The notes beneath the pieces were generated by a model. It made no database searches, had not been told where the DNA came from, and worked only from the letters and a program-made list of their open reading frames with translations. Positions 16,926 to 25,746 of a stretch of DNA of 64,000 nt are shown here, one piece after another. The stretch is from Congregibacter sp965660375. GTDB lineage: Bacteria > Pseudomonadota > Gammaproteobacteria > Pseudomonadales > Halieaceae. A program made the translations under genes and the position numbers. The first letter of the stretch is position 1; each line of letters opens with the position of its first letter. Location: positions 11,838 through 75,837 of the forward strand of contig NZ_CBFHZO010000063.1 of NCBI RefSeq assembly GCF_965660375.1, written 5' to 3'.

Positions 16926-17342
16926 TTACTTGCTGACCGTGGGCAGCTGAAGGCTGGACCACTCCATCATGCCACCGGTCATTTTATACACCTGGTTAAA
17001 GCCCGCCGCGCGGAGCTGCTTGCCGGCGGTGGATGCCTGCTGACCCATTTTGCATACCAGCACCACGGGCTTGTCCTTGAAGGGTTCCAGCTCGGCGCTG
17101 CGTTCCTGCAGTTTGGTCATGGGGATATGACGGGCTTCTACGATATGGCCCTGCTTGAAGGCAGCGGCATCCCGGAGGTCCACAAACACGCCGTCCTCAC
17201 GATTCACGAGAGTAATCGCCTGCTGGGGACTGAGGCCGGGGCCGGACTTGCGCCCTTCGTGGGCCACAAGCATTGCAATGGCGGCCGCCAGGGCGCCCAT
17301 AAGAATCCATTGCTGCGCTGCAAATTCTAAAAAAAGTTCCAT
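16926..17342 (-). CDS. membrane-anchored rhodanese-like protein (YibN type)
   Basis: 138 residues: one transmembrane helix (about 11-28), then a single rhodanese domain (36-135) with active-site Cys97 in LVCKMGQQAST. The active loop is CKMGQQ. It is the first gene of the rhodanese-grxC-secB operon and divergent from gpmI, matching E. coli yibN and gpmI. It probably transfers sulfane sulfur or acts in redox at the inner membrane. The physiological acceptor is not known. Confidence 0.92.
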   Translation of the reverse strand: MELFLEFAAQQWILMGALAAAIAMLVAHEGRKSGPGLSPQQAITLVNREDGVFVDLRDAAAFKQGHIVEARHIPMTKLQERSAELEPFKDKPVVLVCKMGQQASTAGKQLRAAGFNQVYKMTGGMMEWSSLQLPTVSK

Positions 17343-17534
17343 GATCCCGTAGGTATACCGACAAGGCCCGAAGGCCGAAAAGGTCGCGAAGTATACAGTC
17401 TGCCCGGGAGTCGCTCCACCCCGAAAAATGCGCCCGGGGCTGACAATCGGTAGAATTGCCTGACTTATACAGGAGGCAGGTCAACTGCGTGCTCCTGCCC
17501 CCAAATTTGCCACAGCGAGCCGGACACACCTAGC

Positions 17535-19088
17535 ATGCAGGAACAGCAGAAATCCCCCACGGCATTGATCATTCTCGACGGCTGGGGTCACCGCGAGGAC
17601 TCCCGGGACAACGCCATCGCGAACGGCGACACCCCCAACTGGGATCGCCTGTGGAGCGGTGCTCCGCATACCCTGATATCCGCCTCGGGTCTGGACGTGG
17701 GTCTTCCCGAAGGGCAGTTCGGCAACTCTGAGGTCGGGCACATGAGCCTCGGTTCGGGCCGAGTCCTCTATCAGAGCATTTCCCGCATCGACAAGGCTAT
17801 CAGCGATGGCTCCTTCGACCGCAACGACCAGTACTGCGCCGCTATTGACGGTGCTGTTGCCACAGGCAGCGCGGTACATGTCATGGGGCTCCTATCCCCC
17901 GGCGGGGTACACAGCCACGAGCGTCAGATTCTGGCCGCCCTGCGCCTGGCCGCGAAGCGGGGAGGCAGACAGATATACCTCCACGCGTTTCTGGATGGGC
18001 GGGACACGCCGCCACGGAGCGCCGAAGCCTCCCTTCTCGCGGCCCAGGCCTGCTTTGAAGAATTAGGCGTTGGGCGCATCGCCACGATTACCGGCCGCTA
18101 CTACGCCATGGACCGGGATCAACGCTGGGAACGAGTGGAGCCCGCCTACCGACTGCTGACTCAGGGTGAGGCAGAACAAAGCGCCGCGTCTGCCGTGGAG
18201 GGATTGCAGGCGGCCTATGCCCGCGATGAAAACGATGAATTTGTCGCTCCCACGCGCATAGGGTCGGCGGCCCCCATCAGTGACGGTGACGCGGTGCTGT
18301 TTATGAATTTCCGCGCGGACCGGGCCCGGGAGCTCACCCAGTGTTTTGTCGATAAGGACTTCAGCGGATTTAAGCGCGAGGAGCGGCCGGCACTCGCCGC
18401 CTTTGTAATGACCACCGAGTACGCGGCGGGCATGAACGCCGCTTGCGCGTTCCCCCCAAGCACACTCAGCAATGTGCTGGGTGCCTGGGTCGCCGACAAG
18501 GGCCTGTCCCAGCTGCGTATCGCCGAGACCGAAAAATACGCTCATGTAACTTTCTTTTTCAGTGGCGGACAGGAAGCGGAATTTCAGGGGGAAACCCGGG
18601 TTCTGGTGCCCTCGCCGGATGTCGCCACCTATGATTTGCAGCCGGCAATGAGCGCAGTAGAGGTTACTGATCGCCTGGTGGACGCGATTCGCAACCGGGA
18701 ATTCGACCTCATCGTCTGCAACTATGCCAACGGCGACATGGTGGGACACACCGGCAACTACGGCGCTGCTGTAAAGGCAGTGGAGGTTCTCGACACCTGC
18801 CTGGGCCGTATCGAAAGTGCCCTCAGGGAAGTCGGCGGTCAGGCGCTGATTACTGCGGACCACGGCAACTGCGAGCAGATGCAGGACTACGACTCCGGCC
18901 AGCTCCACACCCAGCACACCACGGAGCACGTCCCCCTGGTCTATCTGGGCGACAAGCCCCTCACGCTGGACCCTGCGGGAGGGATCCTGGCAGATGTTGC
19001 GCCCACGCTGCTGACGCTCATGGCCTTGGATCAGCCCGGAGAGATGAGTGGTCGTAGCCTCGCTACTCTGACCAACGGGCACTCCTGA
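17535..19088 (+). CDS. gpmI: 2,3-bisphosphoglycerate-independent phosphoglycerate mutase
   Basis: 517 residues, the normal length. Alkaline-phosphatase-superfamily metal motifs are complete: LIILDGWGHRED at the N-terminus, the phospho-acceptor Ser65 in FGNSEVGHM, and C-terminal ITADHGNCEQM and TQHTTEHVPLVY. It interconverts 3- and 2-phosphoglycerate in glycolysis and gluconeogenesis using two Mn ions. The following envC starts 9 bp after its stop, so gpmI-envC form an operon as in E. coli. Confidence 0.97.
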   Translation: MQEQQKSPTALIILDGWGHREDSRDNAIANGDTPNWDRLWSGAPHTLISASGLDVGLPEGQFGNSEVGHMSLGSGRVLYQSISRIDKAISDGSFDRNDQYCAAIDGAVATGSAVHVMGLLSPGGVHSHERQILAALRLAAKRGGRQIYLHAFLDGRDTPPRSAEASLLAAQACFEELGVGRIATITGRYYAMDRDQRWERVEPAYRLLTQGEAEQSAASAVEGLQAAYARDENDEFVAPTRIGSAAPISDGDAVLFMNFRADRARELTQCFVDKDFSGFKREERPALAAFVMTTEYAAGMNAACAFPPSTLSNVLGAWVADKGLSQLRIAETEKYAHVTFFFSGGQEAEFQGETRVLVPSPDVATYDLQPAMSAVEVTDRLVDAIRNREFDLIVCNYANGDMVGHTGNYGAAVKAVEVLDTCLGRIESALREVGGQALITADHGNCEQMQDYDSGQLHTQHTTEHVPLVYLGDKPLTLDPAGGILADVAPTLLTLMALDQPGEMSGRSLATLTNGHS

Positions 19089-19097
19089 CCCAGCCCC

Positions 19098-20297
19098 GTG
19101 AATCGCGCGGCGACCCACAGATACGCCTCTCGCCACGTTTTTCTATGCATCCGTGCCCTGCTTCTGGTTCTCACCCTGCTCCCGGTCGCGTCCCGTCCGG
19201 CGGCACAAAGCCTTGACGGCGCGGATGCCACGGAGACCCGCGAGCGCCTTCAGCAGCTTGAAAAAGACATCGCTCGCATCACCGCGGCGCAGGCAAAGCG
19301 CGAGAAGCAGCGAAGCTCTCTGCAGGCTGAGCTTCGGCGCAGTGAGACGGCCCTTGGGAAAATACGGGAGCGGCAGCAGGCAACGCGATCTGCCATCAGT
19401 GACAATCAAAAAGAAATCCTGAGCCTCACTGAGAAGCAGGGTCGCCTGCAAAGCGCCGCTGAGGCTCAGCGAGAAGCGGTTGTCGCGGAGATCCGCCAAG
19501 CTTACAAAAGCGGTGGCAATGATCAGCTGAAGCTTCTGCTGAGCGAGGAGGATCCTCAGCGTCTTGCCCGCATGCTGGCTTATTACCGTTACATCCTCGC
19601 CGCGCGCAGCGAACTTCTGGACGAGTTTCGCGACACCATGGCTTCCCTCGCCACCCTCGGGAAGGACCTTCGGGACCGAGAGACCCGCCTGGAAGAGCAA
19701 CGCGCATCCCTCGTCTCACAGCAGCGGGCCCTGGAAGCCGAGCGCGAAGATCGCAAAGACCTTCTGGCGCAGATTGATGCATCTCTAAAGAGCGATACGG
19801 CACAGCTCGCGGCCCGGGAGCAGGACCGCGAACAACTGGAAAGCCTTCTGGAGGAGATCGACGCTGCCCTGGCGCAACTAATTCCCGAGGATGATGTCGA
19901 AGCTTTTAGCGAGGCCAAAGGAAGCATGATATGGCCCGTGCAGGGACGGATCAGCAACCGCTTCGGCCGCCCCAGAAATCAGGGCAAGATGCGCTGGCAG
20001 GGCGTGCGTATGAGGGCGGAGGCCGGCAGCACCGTCAACGCCATCCACCACGGACGGGTTGTCTATGCGGACTGGCTGCGAGGATCGGGACTGCTGCTGG
20101 TCATCGATCACGGCGAAGGTTACCTGAGCCTTTATGCCCACAACGAGAGCCTGCTGCGGGAAGTGGGGGATTGGGTCAGCGCCGGGGCGCCCATTTCCAC
20201 GGTCGGCGACAGCGGTGGCCAAAGTGAGCCCGGCCTTTACTTTGAAATCCGCAAGGACGGCAAACCCACAGATCCCCAGCGATGGTGTCGCAGCTAA
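19098..20297 (+). CDS. envC: murein hydrolase activator EnvC
   Basis: 399 residues from a GTG start, with no alternative ATG in frame before the coiled coil. A signal peptide (about 12-36, ending SRPAAQS) is followed by a long coiled coil (about 45-260) and a C-terminal LytM/M23 domain (about 280-399). The domain is degenerate: the first metal pair (HxxxD) reads GVRMRAEAGS, and the HxH site is replaced by LYFEIR. This is as expected for a non-enzymatic activator of AmiA/AmiB-type amidases at the septum. Confidence 0.94.
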   Translation: MNRAATHRYASRHVFLCIRALLLVLTLLPVASRPAAQSLDGADATETRERLQQLEKDIARITAAQAKREKQRSSLQAELRRSETALGKIRERQQATRSAISDNQKEILSLTEKQGRLQSAAEAQREAVVAEIRQAYKSGGNDQLKLLLSEEDPQRLARMLAYYRYILAARSELLDEFRDTMASLATLGKDLRDRETRLEEQRASLVSQQRALEAEREDRKDLLAQIDASLKSDTAQLAAREQDREQLESLLEEIDAALAQLIPEDDVEAFSEAKGSMIWPVQGRISNRFGRPRNQGKMRWQGVRMRAEAGSTVNAIHHGRVVYADWLRGSGLLLVIDHGEGYLSLYAHNESLLREVGDWVSAGAPISTVGDSGGQSEPGLYFEIRKDGKPTDPQRWCRS

Positions 20298-20353
20298 GCA
20301 CTCCCGAGAGCGCCTGTCGATTAGGCTACACTGAGGTTTTTCCAATACACACT

Positions 20354-21706
20354 ATGCGTACCATGACTATGATCGGAACACGTTTAATCGCCCTGGCCAT
20401 CACTGTGGCCGGACTGATGCTCAGCCACTCTTTTGTTGCCCATGCTCAGGAGGACACCGATGCCGGGGAACTCCCCCTGGATGAGCTTCGCACCTTTGCC
20501 GACGTGTTCAATCAGATTCGCGTGGGCTACGTGGAAGAAATCGACGACAGCACACTCCTCGAGTACGCCATCAAGGGCATGCTCACGGGCCTGGATCCCC
20601 ACTCGGTATATCTGGAGCGGGATGCCTATCAGGATCTGCAAAGCTCCACGAGCGGCGAGTTTTCGGGCCTGGGGCTGGAAGTGGGTATGGAAAACGGCTT
20701 CCTGAAAGTCATCTCACCCATTGATGGCTCGCCGGCTACAGATGCGGGCATACTCGCGGGGGATGTGATTCTAAAGCTTGATGGCACCGCGATCCGCGGA
20801 CTCAACCTCAACGAAGCCGTGGAGATAATGCGCGGTCCCAAAGGCAGCGAAATCACGGTATCCATCGGGCGCCCCGGGGAGCAGGAGCCCTTTGATCTCA
20901 CCCTGGTCCGCGACACCATTCGCGTGGCCAGCGTACGCGAACGATGGCTGGAACCCGGATTCGCCTACCTGCGCATCTCCCAGTTCCAGCAAAAAACCGG
21001 TGAAGACGTCAAAGCCTCCATCGAAAAACTCATGGCAGAACAGCCCCTCAAAGGCCTGGTGCTCGATCTTCGCAACAACCCGGGGGGTGTCCTCGGTGCG
21101 AGTGTCGACGTCGCCGGCTTGTTCATGGAGAGCGGCAACGTGGTCTACACCGAAGGCCGTCTGAGCAACGCCGCGCAGAATTATGCCGCAGCGGCCGGTG
21201 ATCTCACCGATGGCACACCGCTGGTGGTGCTCATTAACCGCGGTTCGGCCAGCGCTTCGGAAATCGTTGCAGGGGCTCTGCAGGATCATGCCCGGGGCGT
21301 GGTCATGGGCACCCAGAGTTTTGGTAAGGGCTCCGTGCAGACCGTGCTTCCCATCTCTGAATCCCGGGCCGTCAAACTCACCACCGCCCGCTACTTCACA
21401 CCCAACGGACGATCCATTCAAGCCGAAGGCATAAAGCCGGATATTGTGGTGGAGCGCGCCAAAGTCGAAACCTTTGACGAATCGGGCCGCGTCAGCGAAA
21501 AAGATCTTGCTCGGCATTTAGACAATACCAGCGCCCAGGAGGCGGTAGAGTCTCAGGCGAGCAAAGGCCTTATCTCTCGGGATAACCAGCTCTATGAGGC
21601 ACTTATCCTGCTCAAAGGACTTAACATCATCAATCCCCGATCGCCGGGAGCCCTGCCCGCAGGGCAGCAAACGGCTTCCGCGTCGGACTCCGGCAGCAAA
21701 TCCTGA
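20354..21706 (+). CDS. ctpA: C-terminal processing peptidase, S41 family
   Basis: 450 residues from ATG 20354; ATGs at 20363 and 20369 are possible. The upstream start at 20282 would overlap envC. A signal peptide (about 7-31, ending SFVAHAQ) precedes the PDZ domain (about 103-172: GLGLEVGMENGF, then DGSPATDAGILAGDVIL). The protease core carries GSASASEIVAGAL (297-309, nucleophile Ser) and Lys325 in QSFGKGSVQT. It is a periplasmic protease; CtpA homologues degrade peptidoglycan endopeptidases in Pseudomonas. The gpmI-envC-ctpA order supports a role in cell-wall turnover. Confidence 0.94.
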   Translation: MRTMTMIGTRLIALAITVAGLMLSHSFVAHAQEDTDAGELPLDELRTFADVFNQIRVGYVEEIDDSTLLEYAIKGMLTGLDPHSVYLERDAYQDLQSSTSGEFSGLGLEVGMENGFLKVISPIDGSPATDAGILAGDVILKLDGTAIRGLNLNEAVEIMRGPKGSEITVSIGRPGEQEPFDLTLVRDTIRVASVRERWLEPGFAYLRISQFQQKTGEDVKASIEKLMAEQPLKGLVLDLRNNPGGVLGASVDVAGLFMESGNVVYTEGRLSNAAQNYAAAAGDLTDGTPLVVLINRGSASASEIVAGALQDHARGVVMGTQSFGKGSVQTVLPISESRAVKLTTARYFTPNGRSIQAEGIKPDIVVERAKVETFDESGRVSEKDLARHLDNTSAQEAVESQASKGLISRDNQLYEALILLKGLNIINPRSPGALPAGQQTASASDSGSKS

Positions 21707-21756
21707 CAGCAGCGCCGTGAGCGCGACCGTCCGGCTGAACCGGGGCTGATTCTTTC

Positions 21757-22749
21757 ATGGCTGGCAAAAAAACGGGTAAAAAGTTGTTCCTCACGCTTCT
21801 GGGTCTGGCAGTGGTCGCCATCGCGGTGGGTGGCTGGGCCACGAAACCGGCGCGTCTGTCGCCCACCCCACCAACCGTTGTGGTTCCTGCAGCCATTGAT
21901 GATTACCTTCGCGAAAAAGAATCCGCTGAACACGCCCTGTTTGGCATCATAGAAGGCGCTGAAAAACGCGTGACCTGGATAGAAGACCCGGGGCAGCGCA
22001 GTGATTTCGTCCTCGTTTATCTCCACGGGTTTTCGGCAACTCGACAAGAGATTGCTCCGGTGCCGGCGCTTGTGGCGCAGGCTTTGGGAGCAAACCTCTT
22101 TGAAACCCGTCTTGCGGGGCACGGTCGAGAGCGTCAACAGCTTGCTGACATCAGTGCTGAAGACTGGCTGGAAGACGGCGCCGAGGCCCTGGCTATGGCA
22201 AGGGCCCTGGGCGACAAGACCGTACTCATGGGCACTTCTACCGGTGCCACGGTGGCACTGGCCATGGCCCGCCATCCGGACTTTGCCTCGGTGGACAGCC
22301 TGATTCTGGTGTCCCCCAATTTCGGGCCCGCTGGAGGGGGTTCGGGAATCACCACCGGCCCCTATGGTCCGCAACTCGCCCGGTTGATTCTGGGAGAGCG
22401 CCGCTCCTGGGTCGCCGCCAATCCCCTCCAGGAAAAGTACTGGTCGACGGATTACCCCACAGCGTCCATCGTCGAAATGATGCGCCTGGTAAATCTCGCG
22501 GTAACGCTGACCCCCGAGGCAAAAAGTAAGCGGGCAATGCTGGTGTATTCGCCCAAGGATGATGTGGTGTCGGTAAGCAAACTCCTCGCAGGGTTCGAGC
22601 AATTACCGGCAAAGCAAAAGAAGGTTCATTCCGTCGACGAACCGAGAAGCCTGAGCCCCCATGTGCTCACTGGCGATATCCTGGCGCCGGGGACCAGCGA
22701 AGAGATTGCGCAGCGAATCAGTGCGTTTATCGCAGGCTCTGACAGCTGA
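21757..22749 (+). CDS. membrane-anchored alpha/beta hydrolase
   Basis: 330 residues: a basic N-terminus and one hydrophobic anchor (about 10-28), then an alpha/beta-hydrolase fold. The HGF oxyanion motif (90-92) lies in VYLHGFSATRQEIAP, and the nucleophile elbow is GTSTG with Ser161. A late His lies in LSPHVLTGDILAP. The active site faces the periplasm. It is probably an esterase or lipase of unknown substrate. It sits between ctpA and convergent hisF, 50 bp after ctpA. Confidence 0.82.
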   Translation: MAGKKTGKKLFLTLLGLAVVAIAVGGWATKPARLSPTPPTVVVPAAIDDYLREKESAEHALFGIIEGAEKRVTWIEDPGQRSDFVLVYLHGFSATRQEIAPVPALVAQALGANLFETRLAGHGRERQQLADISAEDWLEDGAEALAMARALGDKTVLMGTSTGATVALAMARHPDFASVDSLILVSPNFGPAGGGSGITTGPYGPQLARLILGERRSWVAANPLQEKYWSTDYPTASIVEMMRLVNLAVTLTPEAKSKRAMLVYSPKDDVVSVSKLLAGFEQLPAKQKKVHSVDEPRSLSPHVLTGDILAPGTSEEIAQRISAFIAGSDS

Positions 22750-22759
22750 CACCGCAAAA

Positions 22760-22780
22760 TCGCTAATCGTGCCTTAGCGA
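22760..22780. other. hairpin between hydrolase and hisF stops
   Basis: A perfect inverted repeat TCGCTAA / TTAGCGA with a 7-nt loop spans the hisF stop codon and the convergent gap. There is no T-run, so it is at most a weak barrier to convergent transcription. Confidence 0.3.
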
Positions 22781-23547
22781 CGCACCTCAATGCCCGCTTC
22801 GGCCATAAAGTCCTTGGCCTGACCGACGGTAAATTCTCCGAAGTGAAAAATGCTCGCAGCGAGGACCGCATCGGCGCCCCCCTCCGTGACACCATCCACC
22901 AGATGCTGAAGCGTTCCCACACCCCCTGAAGCAATCACCGGGATATCCACTGCATCGGTGATGGCGCGGGTGACTCCGAGTTCAAAGCCATCACGGGTGC
23001 CGTCTCGATCCATACTGGTGAGGAGTATTTCTCCCGCGCCCAGGGATGCCATGCGCTGCGCCCACTCCACGGCATTGATGCCCGTGGGCTTGCGACCACC
23101 GTGGGTGAATATCTCGTAGCGGGGCGCTCCATCGACGTCCGCTACACGTTTGGCATCAATAGCCACGACAATGCACTGAGCACCAAAGCGCTGGGAGGCG
23201 CGGCGCACGAGCTCGGGATCGTGAATGGCCGCAGTGTTGATACTGACCTTGTCTGCACCGGCGTTAAGCATGGTGCGAATATCGTCGACGCTGCGAATAC
23301 CGCCGCCCACGGTCAGGGGAATAAACACCTCCCGCGCAATGGCCTCCACCATGTGGACCGTGGTTTCCCGGTCCTCGTGACTTGCCGTGATATCCAGAAA
23401 GGTAATTTCATCAGCGCCCTGCTCGTTATAGCGCGCGGCAATTTCTACGGGGTCGCCAGCATCCCGGATATCCACAAAATTGACGCCTTTCACGACGCGA
23501 CCATTGTCGACGTCCAGGCAGGGGATAATGCGTCTCGCCAATCCCAT
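22774..23547 (-). CDS. hisF: imidazole glycerol phosphate synthase, cyclase subunit
   Basis: 257 residues, a TIM barrel with both half-barrel repeats. It begins LARRIIPCLDVDNGRVVKGVNF (Asp11 is a catalytic acid) and contains the phosphate loops LTVGGGIRS and VIASGGVGT, with LTSMDRDGTRDGF carrying the second catalytic Asp. It uses ammonia from HisH to make IGP and AICAR. Its start overlaps the hisA stop by one base, so hisA-hisF are translationally coupled. Confidence 0.98.
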   Translation of the reverse strand: MGLARRIIPCLDVDNGRVVKGVNFVDIRDAGDPVEIAARYNEQGADEITFLDITASHEDRETTVHMVEAIAREVFIPLTVGGGIRSVDDIRTMLNAGADKVSINTAAIHDPELVRRASQRFGAQCIVVAIDAKRVADVDGAPRYEIFTHGGRKPTGINAVEWAQRMASLGAGEILLTSMDRDGTRDGFELGVTRAITDAVDIPVIASGGVGTLQHLVDGVTEGGADAVLAASIFHFGEFTVGQAKDFMAEAGIEVRR

Positions 23548-24284
23548 CAGGCGGCGTTCTCGTCGCAGAAACGCTGGGCTTCTGCGAGATCCAAAGTCCC
23601 CTCGTATATGGCGCGGCCGGTGATGGCACCCATAATCCCGGCACTGTTGAGCGCTGCCAGAGCACGCACGTCTCGCATATTGGTGATGCCCCCCGATGCG
23701 ATAACCGGGATGCCCCCTGCCTGCGCCAGGTCCAGGGTCGCTTCAACGTTCACGCCCTGCATCATGCCGTCTCTGGCGATGTCGGTGTAGACGATGGCGC
23801 TCACGCCATCATCTGCAAAGCGCCGGGCAAGGTCCGTTGCCTGCAGCGCCGTCACTTCTGCCCAGCCGTCGGTAGCTACGCGTCCCTCCCGGGCATCCAG
23901 ACCCACGATGATCTTGCCCGGGAAGGCAGAGCAGGCCTCGGCAACAAAGGTCGGCTGCTTCACCGCCTGGGTGCCGATAATGACGTAGCTGACGCCCGCC
24001 TTAAGGTAGAACTCGATGGTCTCCAGGTTGCGAATACCGCCACCAATCTGAATGGGTAGCTCCGGAAACTCTTTCGCAATCGCCGTCACCGCATCGCCGT
24101 TAACCGGTGTCCCCGCAAAGGCGCCATTGAGATCCACCAGGTGCAAACGCTGACACCCGGCATCTACCCAGCGCTGCGCCGTCGCCACCGGATTGTCAGA
24201 AAACACGGTGCTGTCATCCATCTCCCCCTGCCGCAGGCGAACGCATTCTCCGTCCTTGAGATCAATTGCAGGAATAATCAGCAT
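23547..24284 (-). CDS. hisA: ProFAR isomerase
   Basis: 245 residues, a TIM barrel homologous to HisF. The catalytic Asp lies in IIPAIDLKDGECVRLRQG and the second acid in VYTDIARDGMMQG. Phosphate loops are PIQIGGGIRN and VIASGGITN. It converts ProFAR to PRFAR. The start overlaps the hisH stop by 7 bp. Confidence 0.98.
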   Translation of the reverse strand: MLIIPAIDLKDGECVRLRQGEMDDSTVFSDNPVATAQRWVDAGCQRLHLVDLNGAFAGTPVNGDAVTAIAKEFPELPIQIGGGIRNLETIEFYLKAGVSYVIIGTQAVKQPTFVAEACSAFPGKIIVGLDAREGRVATDGWAEVTALQATDLARRFADDGVSAIVYTDIARDGMMQGVNVEATLDLAQAGGIPVIASGGITNMRDVRALAALNSAGIMGAITGRAIYEGTLDLAEAQRFCDENAA

Positions 24285-24943
24285 GTTCCATCCCAGTCCA
24301 GAAAGTTACTCAATAACTGCAATCCCGCTCGGTGGCTTTTTTCCGGGTGAAACTGCACTGCAAACAGGTTGTCCCGCGCCAGTGCCGCATCGGCGGTGAC
24401 GCCATAGTCCACGCTCCCCGCCAAAAGGGATCGATCGCTGGCATGCACGTAGAAGCTGTGGACGAAATAAAAGCGCTCGCCATCGGCGATATCCTGCCAG
24501 AGCGGGTGGGACCGAGCCTGGTTTACACGGTTCCAGCCCATATGGGGCACCTTGAGCCGGCTACCGTCGTGATCCCTCAGCGGCGTGCCAAAGTGACGAA
24601 CATCACCCTCAAGCAAAGCCAGACAATCCACGCCGTCGTTTTCTTCGGAGCGCTCCATGAGCGCCTGCATACCTACACAGATCGCCAGCACGGGCTTGTG
24701 CTGCTCGCGGAGCGCCCTATCCAGAAGGTCATCGCAGTGCAGGCGGCGAATTTCGGACATACAGTCCCGGATAGCGCCCACCCCGGGGAACACCACGCGG
24801 TCGGCCTCACGGATGAGATCCGCGTCGTGAGTCACAATGACTTCACGGGCACCGGCGTGCTGCAGGGCGCTCTCCACCGAATGGAGGTTGCCCATGCCGT
24901 AGTCGATAACCGCAACGCGGGTATTTTTTGAAGCGCCCTTCAC
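24278..24943 (-). CDS. hisH: imidazole glycerol phosphate synthase, glutamine amidotransferase subunit
   Basis: 221 residues, class I GATase. The chain begins VAVIDYGMGNLHSVESAL. The nucleophile lies in AICVGMQALM, and the His-Glu pair in VQFHPEKS. It supplies NH3 through the HisF barrel. It lies between hisB (16 bp upstream) and hisA (overlapping). Confidence 0.98.
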   Translation of the reverse strand: MKGASKNTRVAVIDYGMGNLHSVESALQHAGAREVIVTHDADLIREADRVVFPGVGAIRDCMSEIRRLHCDDLLDRALREQHKPVLAICVGMQALMERSEENDGVDCLALLEGDVRHFGTPLRDHDGSRLKVPHMGWNRVNQARSHPLWQDIADGERFYFVHSFYVHASDRSLLAGSVDYGVTADAALARDNLFAVQFHPEKSHRAGLQLLSNFLDWDGTC

Positions 24944-24959
24944 CGCAGCCTCCGGGGCT

Positions 24960-25553
24960 CTAAAGCACGCCCTTGGTAGAGGGCGTTACACCCGCCATCG
25001 CAGGATCGGCGCTCAGCGCCATGCGCAGGGCTCGACCGAAGGCCTTAAACACCGTTTCAATCTGGTGGTGGCTGTTTGCGCCGCGAAGGTTGTCGACGTG
25101 GAGAGTGACCAGCGCGTGATTCACAAAGCCCTGAAAGAACTCGTAGAAAAGATCCACATCAAAACCGCCTACCGCAGCGCGGGTGAAAGGCACGTGAAAC
25201 TCCAGACCGGGGCGCCCGGAAAAATCGATCACAACCCGTGACAGCGCCTCATCCAGGGGCACGTAGGCATGTCCGTAACGTTGAATACCCTTGCGCTCTC
25301 CGACAGCCTTGGTGAAGGCCTGACCCAGGGTGATGCCGATGTCTTCCACCGTATGGTGCGCATCGATGTGCAGATCGCCATTGGCCTTGATGCTGATATC
25401 CATCATGCCGTGGCGGGCAATCTGATCGAGCATGTGTTCAAGGAAGGGCAGTCCCGTATCGAATTCGGCCTTGCCACTGCCGTCGAGATTTACGGACACG
25501 GTGATCTGTGTTTCCAGCGTATCGCGGCTTACCGTTGCGCTACGTTCCGACAT
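24960..25553 (-). CDS. hisB: imidazoleglycerol-phosphate dehydratase
   Basis: 197 residues, the monofunctional form without the N-terminal phosphatase of enterics. Signatures: GLPFLEHMLDQIARHG, DLHIDAHHTVEDIGI (Mn ligands) and the second repeat NHALVTLHVDNLRGANSHHQIE. It is the first gene of hisB-hisH-hisA-hisF. GGGAG lies about 8 nt before the ATG. The leader carries a 12-bp tandem repeat, listed separately. Confidence 0.98.
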   Translation of the reverse strand: MSERSATVSRDTLETQITVSVNLDGSGKAEFDTGLPFLEHMLDQIARHGMMDISIKANGDLHIDAHHTVEDIGITLGQAFTKAVGERKGIQRYGHAYVPLDEALSRVVIDFSGRPGLEFHVPFTRAAVGGFDVDLFYEFFQGFVNHALVTLHVDNLRGANSHHQIETVFKAFGRALRMALSADPAMAGVTPSTKGVL

Positions 25554-25570
25554 GTTGTTCTCCCAATTGC

Positions 25571-25648
25571 GATGGCTTTCACGAAAACCTTCGCGATGAC
25601 CTTCTCGATGACCTTCTCGATGACCTTCTCGATGGCTTTTTCAATGAC
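25571..25648. repeat. 12-bp tandem repeat array in the his leader
   Basis: About six and a half consecutive 12-bp units. The core three (25595-25630) are identical GATGACCTTCTC in the plus orientation, flanked by diverged units such as GATGGCTTTCAC and GATGGCTTTTTC. The array lies between the predicted his promoter and the hisB ATG, so it would be transcribed into the leader. It is not a CRISPR: there are no spacers and the units are too short. Confidence 0.85.
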
Positions 25649-25677
25649 AAGCGCGGCACCAGCCGTCGAGGCGCGCC

Positions 25678-25683
25678 ATTATA
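25678..25683 (-). promoter_or_regulatory. -10 element of the putative hisBHAF promoter
   Basis: On the minus strand this is a perfect TATAAT, preceded by GC-rich sequence and a weak -35 region (TGATTC at a 17-bp spacing). Predicted start near 25671 would give a leader of roughly 118 nt that includes the whole 12-bp repeat array. The weak -35 lowers confidence. Confidence 0.4.
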
Positions 25684-25746
25684 GGGGAGCGGGACCATTG
25701 AATCATTGGCAATTCTGCCGCCGCAAGGATAGTCTCGCCAGCGCTT

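Noticed and set aside
21592..22602. 336-codon minus-strand frame
   Set aside because: Antisense to ctpA and the alpha/beta hydrolase; no domain features.
25571..25648. CRISPR array or coding repeat near hisB
   Set aside because: Units are 12 bp without spacers. The VIEK-repeat frame on the minus strand has no start codon or ribosome site and is out of frame with hisB.
25642..25680. 12-codon his leader peptide (MARLDGWCRACH)
   Set aside because: Its ATG overlaps the predicted -10 and so would not be transcribed; only one His codon, so no attenuation signature.
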